NCBI RefSeq assembly: GCF_002287505.1
Contig: NZ_CP019688.1
Location: forward strand, 1,104,674-1,168,673
Direction of reading: 5' to 3'
Length of the DNA: 64,000 bases
Source of the DNA: Corynebacterium glaucum
GTDB taxonomy: Bacteria > Actinomycetota > Actinomycetes > Mycobacteriales > Mycobacteriaceae
The position numbers and the translations under genes were made by a program. This document shows positions 17,103 through 26,614 of the stretch, one piece after another; the stretch's first letter is position 1, and the number at the start of each line of letters is the position of its first letter. Below the pieces are notes generated by a model that did not search any database, was not told the DNA's origin, and worked only from the letters and a program-made list of their open reading frames with translations.

Positions 17103-17927
17103 TCACTTACCTGGCGAGACCTGCGCTGCCGCGTCCCGACGGCCGATTGCACGGGAACGCCGGTAGAGCCAGATGAGAAGCATCCACTCCACAACCGTCA
17201 CTGTGACCATTGCAATAAGGCCGGCGATTCCGGGGATTACGCGGGAAGCGTTGAACGTGCCATGGAGCGCTGTGGCGAGGAGAAACCAGACGGCGAAATG
17301 AGCCAGGCGCCAATCAAGTGGCTGGTCAGTGTGGCAGAGGAATACGCCGAGGCCCCATGCGGCTAAACCGGTATACACCGCGTGCGAGAAGGGGCCCAAG
17401 ACGAAAAGCGCCGTCATTGTGCCCACCCCATTGAAATAGTCGGACTGCAGGTCCATTGATGCGGCAATCAACGAATTGTTGACGACTTCTGCGACGGTGA
17501 AGCCGGCACCGACTGCCATACCAACAACCGCGGCCTCTATCGGGCGGCGAATTGGGACGAGTGCCGCGATCAACGCGAAGACCGCGAGGAACTTCGCCGT
17601 TTCCTCTGGAAAGGAGGAAAATAGGCTCATCACCGCTTCCGGCAGGCTCGCTGCAGCTTGGAGGTAAGCGGTATTTGCCGGTGCAATTGCTACGGATATC
17701 CCCACCCCACCAAGAAAGCCGGCGGGCAGCCACCACGGATTCCCAGGGCGTCCCGGGTGCTTGCGCAACAGAAGTGAGACGACAGTGACAGCGACGATGA
17801 CGAATCCTGCCAGGATGCCGGCGAACACAGAAGTCCAGGGCACCAGCGTGAGACGATAGACATACAGGGTGGCCAAACCGAGAATTGCAATCCCGCAAAG
17901 TGCCTGCGCCACGAGTTGCTTGCGCAC
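17103..17927 (-). CDS. PrsW-type intramembrane protease, copy B
   Basis: A 274-residue multi-pass protein clearly related to the PrsW-like protein at 15629-16465: KHPGRPGNPWWLPAGFLGG matches its RHPGRPANRWFWWAGLIAG, and it carries FPEETAKFLAVFALIAA, RRPIEAAVVGMAVGAGFTVAEVV, FSHAVYTGLAAWGLG and LHGTFN. The second acidic helix reads AEVVNN instead of MENISY, a difference at or near a putative active-site position. The start is GTG at 17927, sharing one base with the upstream stop (TAGTG), with a perfect AGGAGG 7 nt before it. The family predicts intramembrane proteolysis; the substrate is unknown. Confidence 0.8.
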   Translation of the reverse strand: MRKQLVAQALCGIAILGLATLYVYRLTLVPWTSVFAGILAGFVIVAVTVVSLLLRKHPGRPGNPWWLPAGFLGGVGISVAIAPANTAYLQAAASLPEAVMSLFSSFPEETAKFLAVFALIAALVPIRRPIEAAVVGMAVGAGFTVAEVVNNSLIAASMDLQSDYFNGVGTMTALFVLGPFSHAVYTGLAAWGLGVFLCHTDQPLDWRLAHFAVWFLLATALHGTFNASRVIPGIAGLIAMVTVTVVEWMLLIWLYRRSRAIGRRDAAAQVSPGK

Positions 17928-18448
17928 TAGCGCACCTCCTCTTGCACGAATTGGTTGACGATCTCGCGGCCTCTGTCGTCGGCCGCGGCGACGTAGATAG
18001 TGATGTCACCGCGCTCGACAGCGGCAAGTGAGACTCCGTTGCGGTACAGCTCGTACACGTTAGGTGCGGGGTGCTCGAGCTCATTGGGGCTGACGGACTC
18101 CCCGCTGGTGATTTGCCAATAGAACCTCGCGACGGTCTTCGTCCGCTCCGCTTCAACATCTGCTGTGTAGTCGGTGCGTATCTCGATCGAAGTGTCATCG
18201 CAGTCCCACCTCCACCGGCCGGTCACGCCATCGCTGCTGTTCGCCGATTTCTGTGCGCACTGCAGAGGGGCCCCATTGGTGTCGCGCAGGGTGGCACCAC
18301 CCGCAGAGACTTCGGTGAGTTCAGGTTCGGCATTGCTCGTTACCGCCTGAGCGACGAACGGGGCCGAGAGAATGAGTGTGCCGACGGCCACGATGGCGAG
18401 TGTGCCCGAGCGGGTGCCACTGTCAGAAAAGTCGGGGTACTTCATCAT
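17927..18448 (-). CDS. Single-pass membrane protein with secreted Cys-pair domain, copy B
   Basis: 173 residues: one N-terminal hydrophobic helix (about 16-36, TLAIVAVGTLILSAPFVA), then an extracytoplasmic domain with two cysteines (PLQCAQK ... RWDCDDT). There is no recognised family. It is paralogous to the product of 16455-17036 and, like it, is directly followed and overlapped by a PrsW-type protease gene. It is first in the four-gene minus-strand operon. An ATG-ATG double start leaves the N-terminus uncertain by one residue. Confidence 0.7.
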   Translation of the reverse strand: MMKYPDFSDSGTRSGTLAIVAVGTLILSAPFVAQAVTSNAEPELTEVSAGGATLRDTNGAPLQCAQKSANSSDGVTGRWRWDCDDTSIEIRTDYTADVEAERTKTVARFYWQITSGESVSPNELEHPAPNVYELYRNGVSLAAVERGDITIYVAAADDRGREIVNQFVQEEVR

Positions 18449-18531
18449 GAAGAGGATAGGATATACCGCTCAATCGCTCTCAAGCCGCCCGGACGGTGAA
18501 AACCTCGGCCGAAGAATTAGGGTAATTGCCC

Positions 18532-19116
18532 ATGGATATTGATCGCGAGAACTTTTTCGCAGCCCCGACGCTGGCAAATGAATGGGTCACCCTCGAGCCA
18601 CTTAGCGGCGAGCACGCGGATGCGCTCGCCGCCGCTGTCGGTGACCTTCACGAATTGTGGTATCAGGACCACATTCCGTCGATAAGCGAAGTCCCCGAGT
18701 ACATCGAGCGACTGCTCGGGGAGGACAACCGCGTCGCGTGGACGATCGTCAACCCTGACGGCACCCCGGTCGGGGTGACAACGTACCTCCACCTCGACCC
18801 GGTAAATCGCAATCTCGAGATCGGCTCCACCTGGATCGGCGCCGACTTTCAGGGAGGTGCGCTCAATCCCGCAGCGAAGTTGCTCTTGTTGCAGCGCGCC
18901 TTCGAGGACCTTCGCTGCTTGCGAGTAGAAATTCGCACCCACTACATGAACCGCCAGTCGCGTGCGGCCATCGAAAAGGTCGGCGCGAAGCTTGACGGAG
19001 TGCTCCGGCGGCACAAGATCCTAAAGTCCGGCCTCGTGCGTGATACCTGCGTGTACTCCATCCTTGACACTGAGTGGCCCGAGGTGAAAACCGGCCTGCA
19101 GGCGCGACTAGACTGA
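18532..19116 (+). CDS. GNAT N-acetyltransferase (RimJ/RimL-like)
   Basis: About 194 residues of the GNAT fold in the RimJ/RimL-like branch: [19 protein letters not shown] at the start, a central [24 protein letters not shown] strand block, and [31 protein letters not shown], the acetyl-CoA/acceptor end typical of ribosomal-protein and small-molecule acetyltransferases. The start is ATG 18532; a TTG two codons earlier is possible. It ends 5 bp before gatB, so it is probably co-transcribed with it. The substrate is unknown. Confidence 0.8.
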   Translation: MDIDRENFFAAPTLANEWVTLEPLSGEHADALAAAVGDLHELWYQDHIPSISEVPEYIERLLGEDNRVAWTIVNPDGTPVGVTTYLHLDPVNRNLEIGSTWIGADFQGGALNPAAKLLLLQRAFEDLRCLRVEIRTHYMNRQSRAAIEKVGAKLDGVLRRHKILKSGLVRDTCVYSILDTEWPEVKTGLQARLD

Positions 19117-19121
19117 ACGCC

Positions 19122-20624
19122 ATGACTGCGTACGACCTGATGGATTTTGACGAGGTGCTGGAGAAGTACGACCCGGTCATGGGTCTTGAGGTGCACGTCG
19201 AGCTCGCGACGGAAACAAAGATGTTCTCCACCTCCTCTGCTCACTTTGGTGCGGAGCCTAACACCAACATCGACCCCGTCTCGCTGGGTCTTCCGGGCGC
19301 ATTGCCCGTGGTCAACGCGAAGGGGGTGGAGTGGGCCATCAAAATCGGCCTTGCACTGAACTGCAAGATCGCCGAATCGTCCCGCTTCGCTCGGAAAAAC
19401 TACTTCTACCCGGACCAGCCGAAGAACTACCAGATCTCGCAGTACGACGAGCCAATCGCTTACGACGGCTACTTGGACGTGGTTTTGGAGGATGGCACTG
19501 AGTGGCGCGTGGAGATCGAGCGCGCGCACATGGAGGAAGACACCGGCAAGCTCACACACCTGGGTTCCGCATCCGGGCGCATTACCGGTGCGACCGCCTC
19601 GCTGGTGGACTGCAACCGTGCCGGCATTCCGCTGATTGAGATCGTGACCAAGCCCATCGAGGGCGCGGGCGAGCGCGCGCCCGAGGTCGCCAAGGCGTAC
19701 GTCGGCGCGCTTCGCGAGCTGGTCAAGGCGCTCGGGGTTTCCGACGCGCGCATGGATCAAGGTTCGATGCGCTGCGACGCCAACGTGTCGCTGCGCCCGA
19801 TTGGCCAGGAAAAGTTTGGCACCCGCACCGAAACGAAGAACATCAACTCGCTGAAGTCGGTCGAACAGGCGGTGCGTTTCGAGATGCAGCGTCAAGCCGC
19901 CGTGCTAGACAACGGCGAGGAAATCATCCAGGAGACCCGCCACTACCAGGAGAAGGACGGCACCACATCCAAAGGCCGCCCCAAGGAGGAGGCGAGCGAC
20001 TACCGCTACTTCAACGACCCGGATCTGCCGCCGGTGATCGCCAAACCGCAGTGGGTTGAGGAGATCCGCGCGACTTTGCCGGAACTGCCGTGGGTGCGTC
20101 GCGCCCGCATCCAGGAGGAGTGGCAGTTGCCGGAGAAGGAGTTCCGCGATCTGGTCAACGCCGGTGCACTCGACCTCATCGTGGACACGGTGGAGGCCGG
20201 CGCTACTCCGGACGAGGCCCGCGCGTGGTGGGTCAGCTACATCAACGGCAAAGCGAACGAGGCCGGAAAGGATCTCGACGCGCTTGGTGTCACCCCGCAG
20301 GACGTTGCCCGCGTTGTCGAGCTGGTCAAGGACGGCAAACTGACCACCAAGCTTGGGCGCCAAGCTATCGATGGTGTGATCGAGGGCGATGGCAGCGTCG
20401 ACGAAGTCGTCGCCAAGCGTGGGCTCGAAGTGGTGCGTGACGACGGTGCGATTGAGGCTGCCGTAGACGAGGCTCTGGCCGCAAACCCGGACATCGTGGA
20501 GAAATACCGCGCCGGTAACACCAAGGTCACCGGCGCCATTGTTGGTGCTGTAATGAAGGCAACACAGGGCAAGGCCGACCCAGGCCAAGTCAACAAGCTC
20601 ATCGCGGCCAAGCTCGCAGACTAG
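19122..20624 (+). CDS. gatB: Glutamyl/aspartyl-tRNA amidotransferase subunit B
   Basis: A 500-residue GatB, the tRNA-binding and kinase subunit of GatCAB. The N-terminal catalytic cradle is plain: [50 protein letters not shown] and [12 protein letters not shown]. The YqeY-like tail begins near residue 400. The start is ATG 19122 ([16 protein letters not shown]); a longer in-frame reading goes back into the acetyltransferase gene. It lies apart from gatCA, as in other corynebacteria. Confidence 0.95.
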   Translation: MTAYDLMDFDEVLEKYDPVMGLEVHVELATETKMFSTSSAHFGAEPNTNIDPVSLGLPGALPVVNAKGVEWAIKIGLALNCKIAESSRFARKNYFYPDQPKNYQISQYDEPIAYDGYLDVVLEDGTEWRVEIERAHMEEDTGKLTHLGSASGRITGATASLVDCNRAGIPLIEIVTKPIEGAGERAPEVAKAYVGALRELVKALGVSDARMDQGSMRCDANVSLRPIGQEKFGTRTETKNINSLKSVEQAVRFEMQRQAAVLDNGEEIIQETRHYQEKDGTTSKGRPKEEASDYRYFNDPDLPPVIAKPQWVEEIRATLPELPWVRRARIQEEWQLPEKEFRDLVNAGALDLIVDTVEAGATPDEARAWWVSYINGKANEAGKDLDALGVTPQDVARVVELVKDGKLTTKLGRQAIDGVIEGDGSVDEVVAKRGLEVVRDDGAIEAAVDEALAANPDIVEKYRAGNTKVTGAIVGAVMKATQGKADPGQVNKLIAAKLAD

Positions 20625-20636
20625 GCGAGCGGGCGG

Positions 20637-22043
20637 CTACTTTGCCTGCGGCGGCTTAGTAGCCGGGAACTCGCCGGTCTTGTACATCTCGTCGTAGGCG
20701 TGCCAGTGGATCTCCTCGCCCGGGGTGTCAGGGGCGCCATCGTAGGCGTTCGATTCCGGGTCGAGGGCGGGAACGTCCTTGAGATCGAAATTGCTTGAAT
20801 CGTCCGCGTGGAGGTCGGCCGCGACCTCCTCCTGCACCGACTGCCACAATTCCTGATCGGCAACGTTCGAATCGGACGCCAGTTCCTCCACCTCAGCGCG
20901 CTCCGCCTTCGTGAGATCGGCAGAATCTGGGTTGAGTTGCGTCTCCGCGAGCTCTGCGAGACGCTCGCGCCGCTCGGTCTCGTCCTTGATGTTCTGGCGG
21001 TCACGGAACCAAGCGGTGCCCATAACCACGGCCAGAATCAAGCCGAGGTATCCGAGCACGGGGTAGACCCAGCCAACCAGGTCTGCGAAGCCGATAAAGG
21101 AAAGCGCGAATCCGACCGCCACCACGGCGAAGTAGTAGGGGCGGAACTTCTCTGCCTTGTCGTGCGACAGTCGACGGCCTAGGGCGTAGAACATGCCGAC
21201 AGCCGTGTTGTAGATCATCAGATAAATCACGATGGAAACCGCAGTTCCCACTGCCGGGTGCATGGAATCGAACACCATCAGCAGCGGGAAGTCCGCGCCG
21301 CTGACGTGGTCCATGTTGCAGAACAGGATGAACACCAAAATCATCAGCAGGACTGAGAACATGATGCCGCCGAGAAGGCCGCCCCGGCCCGCCTGGGTGG
21401 GGTTCATGTGGGAACCGGCAAACACCAGCATCATGGAGGTGTCCATGATCAGAACCAGCGTCGCGTAGTTCACCGCGGTAACCAGCCAGTTGTCGAACGT
21501 CCCGGACGCGTTCTGGTTTGTCTGCGCGAGTTCGTTCAGCCCGTCGAAGCTGCTCGGCATCTGCGTCAAGGTGATCACAAACGCAGCGAGAACGCAGACG
21601 ATCAGGAGGGGAGTGATCATGGAGATGACATTGGAGAGCTTGTCAATGTCTAGGAAACCGGACAACAGTAGCAGCACTGTCATGATCGCGGAGCCGACCC
21701 AGGTGGCCGTGCCGAACTGCTGCCCCAGATTCGAGCCAGCGCCGGCGACCATGACAAAACCGATGCAGAACAGCGTGAACATTGTTGCCACGTCCATGTA
21801 GCGGGCCACCCATGGGCGGGACACGCTTCGAAAGACGGCACTGTGGTCATCGGCGAGGTAGTAGGACCCAAGCTGGTAGACCCAGCCGCTGAATACGGCG
21901 ATGATCAGGCCAGCGACGGCGGCACCGATAACTCCCCAGTACCCAAAGGCGAGAAAGTATTGCAGGATTTCTTGGCCGGAGGCAAAGCCAGCGCCGACCG
22001 TAAGGCCAACGAGGGCGAGTGCCACCTTCAGTGTTTTGCTCAC
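20637..22043 (-). CDS. YkvI-family membrane protein
   Basis: A 468-residue protein with about 10 helices in residues 1-360, opening with VALALVGLTVGAGFASGQEILQYF, the distinctive start of YkvI-like proteins (distant relatives of amino-acid/sodium symporters). The last 110 residues are hydrophilic, acidic and cytosolic. Transported substrate and function are not established. It is convergent with gatB (12-bp gap) and follows a divergently arranged MarR/GNAT pair. Confidence 0.75.
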   Translation of the reverse strand: MSKTLKVALALVGLTVGAGFASGQEILQYFLAFGYWGVIGAAVAGLIIAVFSGWVYQLGSYYLADDHSAVFRSVSRPWVARYMDVATMFTLFCIGFVMVAGAGSNLGQQFGTATWVGSAIMTVLLLLSGFLDIDKLSNVISMITPLLIVCVLAAFVITLTQMPSSFDGLNELAQTNQNASGTFDNWLVTAVNYATLVLIMDTSMMLVFAGSHMNPTQAGRGGLLGGIMFSVLLMILVFILFCNMDHVSGADFPLLMVFDSMHPAVGTAVSIVIYLMIYNTAVGMFYALGRRLSHDKAEKFRPYYFAVVAVGFALSFIGFADLVGWVYPVLGYLGLILAVVMGTAWFRDRQNIKDETERRERLAELAETQLNPDSADLTKAERAEVEELASDSNVADQELWQSVQEEVAADLHADDSSNFDLKDVPALDPESNAYDGAPDTPGEEIHWHAYDEMYKTGEFPATKPPQAK

Positions 22044-22117
22044 GCGAGTTGCGCTCCTTCCGAATGGTCATGACACAAACCGCTCGATGGTAACACCGCG
22101 TGAGCGTGAGCTCCGAA

Positions 22118-22585
22118 CTAACTTCGTGGCAACCCGTGGGTGTTCGCGAGAATCTTGCGCATAATCGCGTTCAGCTGAATCGCCTCATCAACGGTGACAG
22201 CCTCAAAGATGGATTCCCGTAGCTGGTGAATCATCGTCGGAGTTGCTCTCACCATAAAGTCCGCTCCTTCCGGTGTCAGAGAAGCGATGGTGGAGCGGCG
22301 GTCCTCTGTGCTGCGGGTGCGCGTGGTTAAGCCCTTGTCTTCAAGCCGATCCATCACGTGGGAAAGGCGCGATGCCGACGTCCGCGTCGTCCGTGCCAGC
22401 TGAGACATGGTGATCTGCTGGTCTTTAGCCTGGGCAATTGCCAACATCGCCAGGTAGTCAATCAGTGACATCTGCTCGGAGCGCTTAAGGTGCTCATCCA
22501 AACTCGCGGGCACCCATGTCACAAACGCCCAGAGTGTGGCCCACAAGTCGGCATCATGCGGGTCGAGCCAGTGAAACCGGTCCAT
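22118..22585 (-). CDS. MarR-family transcriptional regulator
   Basis: About 155 residues with the winged-helix core: QQITMSQLARTTRTSASRLSHVMDRLEDKGLTTR (recognition helix region) and the wing STEDRRSTIASLTPEG. The DRR motif and length fit MarR. The start is placed at ATG 22585 (MDRFHWLDPHDADLW); a GTG at 22612 would add nine residues. It diverges from the GNAT gene starting at 22631 across 45 bp, so it may regulate that gene and itself. The ligand is unknown. Confidence 0.82.
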   Translation of the reverse strand: MDRFHWLDPHDADLWATLWAFVTWVPASLDEHLKRSEQMSLIDYLAMLAIAQAKDQQITMSQLARTTRTSASRLSHVMDRLEDKGLTTRTRSTEDRRSTIASLTPEGADFMVRATPTMIHQLRESIFEAVTVDEAIQLNAIMRKILANTHGLPRS

Positions 22586-22630
22586 ATCCGAACTGTAACC
22601 CACTCTGCCCACGCATTACGCTTCTGGTCT

Positions 22631-23104
22631 ATGACTATAATTCGCCGCGCCCGCGATACCGACGTCCCCGAGATCTTCGCCATGATCAACGAGCTTGCGG
22701 AGTATGAGAAGCAGCCCCAGGACGTCACGTCCACCGAGCAGGACGTCCGCGAGCACCTTTTCGGCGACAACCCGAAGGTCTTCGCCCACATCGCAGAGGT
22801 CGACGGCAAGGTTCAAGGCATGGCGCTGTGGTTTCTGAACTATTCCACGTGGCAGGGTCGCCACGGCATTTGGCTCGAGGACCTCTATGTCCGCGAGGCA
22901 GCCCGCGGTCAGGGCCTTGGTTCGGCACTGCTCAAAGAGCTCGCCCGCACCGCGGTGGCCAACGACTACCGCCGCGTCGAGTGGTCCGTGCTGAAGTGGA
23001 ACACGCCTTCGATCGGTTTCTACACTGCTCTCGGCGCCAACGACATGGGGGATTGGTCCACGATGCGGCTCGACGGCGAAGCCCTCCAGGTTCTCGGTTC
23101 TTAG
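22631..23104 (+). CDS. GNAT N-acetyltransferase (SSAT/thialysine-like)
   Basis: 157 residues. The opening TIIRRARDTDVPEIFAMINELAEYEKQP is characteristic of the diamine/thialysine N-acetyltransferase branch, and the acetyl-CoA loop GRHGIWLEDLYVREAARGQGLGSALLKEL (R-x-x-G-x-G/A) follows at about residue 75-105. It ends with WNTPSIGFYTALGA, the acceptor-site helix. The start is ATG 22631; longer readings enter the divergent MarR gene. The likely substrate is an amine, but this is family inference. Confidence 0.82.
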   Translation: MTIIRRARDTDVPEIFAMINELAEYEKQPQDVTSTEQDVREHLFGDNPKVFAHIAEVDGKVQGMALWFLNYSTWQGRHGIWLEDLYVREAARGQGLGSALLKELARTAVANDYRRVEWSVLKWNTPSIGFYTALGANDMGDWSTMRLDGEALQVLGS

Positions 23105-23113
23105 GAGTTTCTT

Positions 23114-23124
23114 GCTTATCGACG
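23114..23124 (-). repeat. Dispersed 11-mer CGTCGATAAGC (intergenic copy)
   Basis: An exact copy, read on the minus strand, 10 bp after the acetyltransferase stop and well ahead of the DoxX gene. One of 12 exact copies in the window; see the finding on the dispersed motif. Confidence 0.75.
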
Positions 23125-23200
23125 GCACCTTTGAACCTCTTCCCAGCCACGCCGACCGAGCTCCCTGACCTGCGCGGTTCCATCGCATAGATTCTGCATC

Positions 23201-24133
23201 ATGTCATCCCATAACACCCGCGATGTGACCCCCGACGACTTCGGCCCTGACGATGTGCCCTCATACAGCTCCCGCCATTCAAGGGCAGAGGCGAATACCG
23301 AGGCGTTCCCGAGCGCGATGAGCCCGAATGAACCTACCGAGCAGTTCCTGCGGGCAGATCCCGCCCCGGACGAGCTGCTGGCGCAGACCGAGCACATCTC
23401 CGAGGCGTCTTACGCCACCCCCGAGCCGACCGTGTCCTACAGTTCGGTCTCCCACGAGACCGCCGCGATTGACCGCGAGCCAGCGTACATCGCCCCGGCC
23501 GACCCGCTGTACGAAGAGACCACCGTGGTCTCCGCGCCGGTTGCTGCGGTTGAGCCGGTTGCGGAGGCCGAGTCGGCGACGCCAGTTGGACGCGGCACCA
23601 TGGACTTCGGTCTTTTGTTGCTGCGTCTAGTCTTCGGCGGCTACCTCGTGCTGAGCTCGTTGATGACGTTCTTCCGCCTCGGCAACTCGGCCGGCATCGG
23701 GGGGCTCGAGTCCGAGTTCGCCAACTACCCGTTCGGCAACGGGCTCGCCATCGTTATCCCTACCTTGGAGCTCGCCGCGGGCGTGTTCCTTATCCTCGGC
23801 CTGATCACTCCGGTGGCTGCAGCGGTTGCGGTGGCGGTCACCGGGTTCACGGCTCTGCACACGATCACGGCTTCGGGGCTGGGGTGGAACCCGCTGTACT
23901 GGGATGCATCTATCTGGCTCCCAATCGTGCTCTTCGCAGTCGCGTTGACGGTGCAGTTCACCGGGCCAGGGTTCTACGGGGTCGATGCTGGCCGCACGTG
24001 GGCGCGTCGCCCGCTCGCCTCATCCTGGATCTGGCTCCTTGTCGGCCTTGCCGCAGCCGTGGCGATGTGGTGGTTCGGCACCGAGCTGAACCCGTTCACC
24101 TCAGAGTCCCTACCGACCCCAACCACCTCGTAA
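23201..24133 (+). CDS. DoxX-family membrane protein with long disordered N-terminus
   Basis: 310 residues. Residues 1-130 are hydrophilic, rich in Glu, Ser, Pro and Ala, with no fold visible. Residues 130-260 hold the four-helix DoxX domain (FGLLLLRLVFGGYLVLSSLMTFF, LELAAGVFLILGLITPVAAA), followed by one more helix (SSWIWLLVGLAAAVAMWWF). DoxX-like proteins have been linked to redox and thiol stress in actinobacteria, but the role here is unknown. It is convergent with ilvD. Confidence 0.75.
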   Translation: MSSHNTRDVTPDDFGPDDVPSYSSRHSRAEANTEAFPSAMSPNEPTEQFLRADPAPDELLAQTEHISEASYATPEPTVSYSSVSHETAAIDREPAYIAPADPLYEETTVVSAPVAAVEPVAEAESATPVGRGTMDFGLLLLRLVFGGYLVLSSLMTFFRLGNSAGIGGLESEFANYPFGNGLAIVIPTLELAAGVFLILGLITPVAAAVAVAVTGFTALHTITASGLGWNPLYWDASIWLPIVLFAVALTVQFTGPGFYGVDAGRTWARRPLASSWIWLLVGLAAAVAMWWFGTELNPFTSESLPTPTTS

Positions 24134-24184
24134 ATCCCCATTCCAACCCGCGACCCCCAGCCGGCCGGACCGAGCCTGCCAGAT

Positions 24185-26023
24185 CTAATCCACCTGGCGG
24201 ACGGCGCCCTTGTCGGCGCTGGTCGCCATTTTGGCGTAGGCCTTCAGCGCTTTCGACACCTCGCGAGCGCGGTTCGGCGTCCAGGGGCGGTCCGACGCCT
24301 CCATCTCCGCGCGGCGCTTCGCCAGCACCTCATCATCGACATCGAGCGTCAGTTCGCGATTCGCAACAGAGATGGTGATGGTGTCTCCGTCTTCGACCAG
24401 CCCGATCAGACCGCCGTGCGCTGCTTCGGGGGAGATGTGGCCGATCGAGAGGCCGGAGGTGCCGCCCGAGAAGCGGCCGTCGGTAATCAGCGCGCATTTC
24501 TTGCCCAGGCCAGCGCCTTTGAGGAACGAGGTGGGGTGCAGCATTTCCTGCATGCCCGGTCCGCCGGCAGGGCCCTCGTAGCGGATCACAATGACCTCAC
24601 CTTCGAGCACCTCGCGGGCAAGAATCATCGATACCGCCTGTTCCTGCGAGTCGACGACCCGTGCGGGGCCGGAGAACTCCCAGAGGCCTTCCTCCACACC
24701 GGCGGTCTTCAAAATCGCCCCGTCCGGTGCCAGGTTGCCGCGCAACACGACGAGGCCGCCGTCAGATGTGATCGGGTGCTCGACATCGTGGATAACGCCG
24801 TTGGCCGCATCCGTGTCCAACGACTCCCAGCGGGCAGACTGGGAGAACGCCTCGGTGGTGCGCTGACCGCCAGGCGCGGCGTGGTAGAGCTCCACGGCTT
24901 CGTCGATCGTGGACCCGCCGCGGATATCCCAGTCAGACAGCCACGAGTCCAGTGAGTCGTATGCGACCGTGTGCACATCGTCGTGAAGCAATCCGCCCCG
25001 GTGCAGCTCGCCGAGGATGGCTGGGATGCCGCCAGCACGGTGCACGTCCTCAACGTGTGCTTCGCCATTCGGTGCCACCTTGGACAGGCAGGGGATTTGG
25101 TGGGAAAGATCGTCGATGTCGCTGAGATCGAAGTCCACCTCGCCCTCTTGGGCAGCGGCGAGGATGTGCAAGATGGTGTTTGTGGAACCACCCATAGCCA
25201 TATCCAGGGCCATCGCGTTGCGGAACGCGTGCTCGGTGGCAATCGCGCGCGGAAGCACCGACTCATCGCCATCGCCGTAGTAGCGCTTGCACAGCTCCAC
25301 GATCCGGGAGCCGGCCGACTCGAAGAGCGCGCGGCGCGCCGTGTGCGTGGCCAAGGTCGTGCCGTTGCCCGGCAGCGACAGCCCGAGTGCCTCGGTGAGG
25401 CAGTTCATGGAGTTGGCGGTGAACATGCCGGAGCAGGACCCACAGGTGGGGCAGGCGCTGTTGGCAATCTGGTCGAGTTCCGTGTCGGATACCGCGTCGT
25501 TCGCAGAAAGCGCGATTGCGTCGATCAGGTCGGACTTCGGCTTGGTTACGCCACCCGCAGAGATCGCCTTGCCAGCCTCCATCGGACCGCCGGAAACAAA
25601 CACGGCCGGAATGTTTAAGCGCATCGCCGCGTTGAGCATGCCCGGGGTGATCTTGTCGCAGTTGGAGATGCACACCATGGCGTCAACGGTGTGCGCGTTG
25701 CACATGTACTCCACCGAGTCGGCGATGATCTCGCGGCTGGGCAGCGAGTACAGCATGCCGGCATGCCCCATGGCGATGCCGTCGTCCACCGCAATAGTGT
25801 TGAACTCCTTCGGCACGCCACCTGCTGCACGCACTGCCTCGGCCACGACGTCGCCGACGTTCTTCAGGTGCACGTGCCCGGGAACGAACTGGGTGTAGGA
25901 GTTGACGATCGCCACGATCGGCTTGCCAAACTCCGACTCTTCGGTGCCGGTAGCGCGCCACAGTGCGCGGGCTCCGGCCGCCTGGCGGCCGACAGTGGTG
26001 ACGCGTGAACGAAGCGGGATCAC
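24185..26023 (-). CDS. ilvD: Dihydroxy-acid dehydratase
   Basis: A 612-residue IlvD, the fourth step of valine/isoleucine synthesis (dehydration of 2,3-dihydroxy-3-methyl acids to 2-keto acids; iron-sulfur enzyme). Family blocks are visible: [33 protein letters not shown] (Fe-S Cys), [19 protein letters not shown] and [24 protein letters not shown]. The start is GTG 26023, which overlaps the stop of the upstream PH-domain gene (GTGA), giving translational coupling. It lies back to back with the rest of the ilv genes across mscCG. Confidence 0.95.
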   Translation of the reverse strand: MIPLRSRVTTVGRQAAGARALWRATGTEESEFGKPIVAIVNSYTQFVPGHVHLKNVGDVVAEAVRAAGGVPKEFNTIAVDDGIAMGHAGMLYSLPSREIIADSVEYMCNAHTVDAMVCISNCDKITPGMLNAAMRLNIPAVFVSGGPMEAGKAISAGGVTKPKSDLIDAIALSANDAVSDTELDQIANSACPTCGSCSGMFTANSMNCLTEALGLSLPGNGTTLATHTARRALFESAGSRIVELCKRYYGDGDESVLPRAIATEHAFRNAMALDMAMGGSTNTILHILAAAQEGEVDFDLSDIDDLSHQIPCLSKVAPNGEAHVEDVHRAGGIPAILGELHRGGLLHDDVHTVAYDSLDSWLSDWDIRGGSTIDEAVELYHAAPGGQRTTEAFSQSARWESLDTDAANGVIHDVEHPITSDGGLVVLRGNLAPDGAILKTAGVEEGLWEFSGPARVVDSQEQAVSMILAREVLEGEVIVIRYEGPAGGPGMQEMLHPTSFLKGAGLGKKCALITDGRFSGGTSGLSIGHISPEAAHGGLIGLVEDGDTITISVANRELTLDVDDEVLAKRRAEMEASDRPWTPNRAREVSKALKAYAKMATSADKGAVRQVD

Positions 26024-26577
26024 AGGGGTTTCTCCTCAGTATTAGTTGGTTGAGCTGGCCGTGGCCCCGGAATGTCCGGGTGCTCTTTGAGGTACTCATC
26101 GTATTCCTCGCGGGTGAGCAGCACGCCGTAGCCGTCCTGATCAATAATCTCGTATTTGCCGTCGGCGGCTTCCTCGGCCTCGGTAATCACGTCGGTAATC
26201 CGCCCGCGTGACGCCTCGGCCAGGTCCGGCAGCGAATTGAAGGTCACACCGGGCATCGGATACTCCTGCCCAGCATTTGTTGTCGCGAGCGCCCGTGACC
26301 GCTTGAAGCCGACACCGGCCAGCTCATCCCAGCTCACGCGCTGGTTCTTGCGAAACAGGTAGTTCAGCGCGATCCCATCGTCGCCGACAGTGGTGGACAC
26401 CCGAAAGATCCATACCAGCGCAAGAATCGGGAAAATCAGCACCCACGCGAGGTACTTCGGGGCCCAGCCGATACCGATCAGCGCGATGCCCATCATCATC
26501 ACAATCGCGATCACGTGCTCTCGCGAAGGGCGGAACACCTTCGGCTCGTTCGGCTCGGCACCAGTCATGCGTGCCAT
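26020..26577 (-). CDS. PH-domain (bPH2-like) membrane protein
   Basis: About 185 residues: two adjacent hydrophobic helices (about 23-60, [34 protein letters not shown]) followed by a small beta-rich domain ([30 protein letters not shown]) typical of bacterial PH-like proteins, then an acidic tail. The start is ATG 26577 or the ATG at 26568; the longer in-frame reading is low-complexity and lacks support. A protein of this kind sits upstream of ilvD in C. glutamicum as I recall. Function unknown. Confidence 0.7.
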   Translation of the reverse strand: MARMTGAEPNEPKVFRPSREHVIAIVMMMGIALIGIGWAPKYLAWVLIFPILALVWIFRVSTTVGDDGIALNYLFRKNQRVSWDELAGVGFKRSRALATTNAGQEYPMPGVTFNSLPDLAEASRGRITDVITEAEEAADGKYEIIDQDGYGVLLTREEYDEYLKEHPDIPGPRPAQPTNTEEKPL

Positions 26578-26597
26578 GCTAGTCACCGGAGCTTTTC

Positions 26598-26608
26598 GCT
26601 TATCGACG
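26598..26608 (-). repeat. Dispersed 11-mer CGTCGATAAGC (intergenic copy)
   Basis: An exact copy, read on the minus strand, in the 37-bp gap between the mscCG stop and the PH-domain start. Its flank (GCCGTCGATAAGCGAAAA) is shared with other copies at 60744 and 18677. Confidence 0.75.
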
Positions 26609-26614
26609 GCCCCT

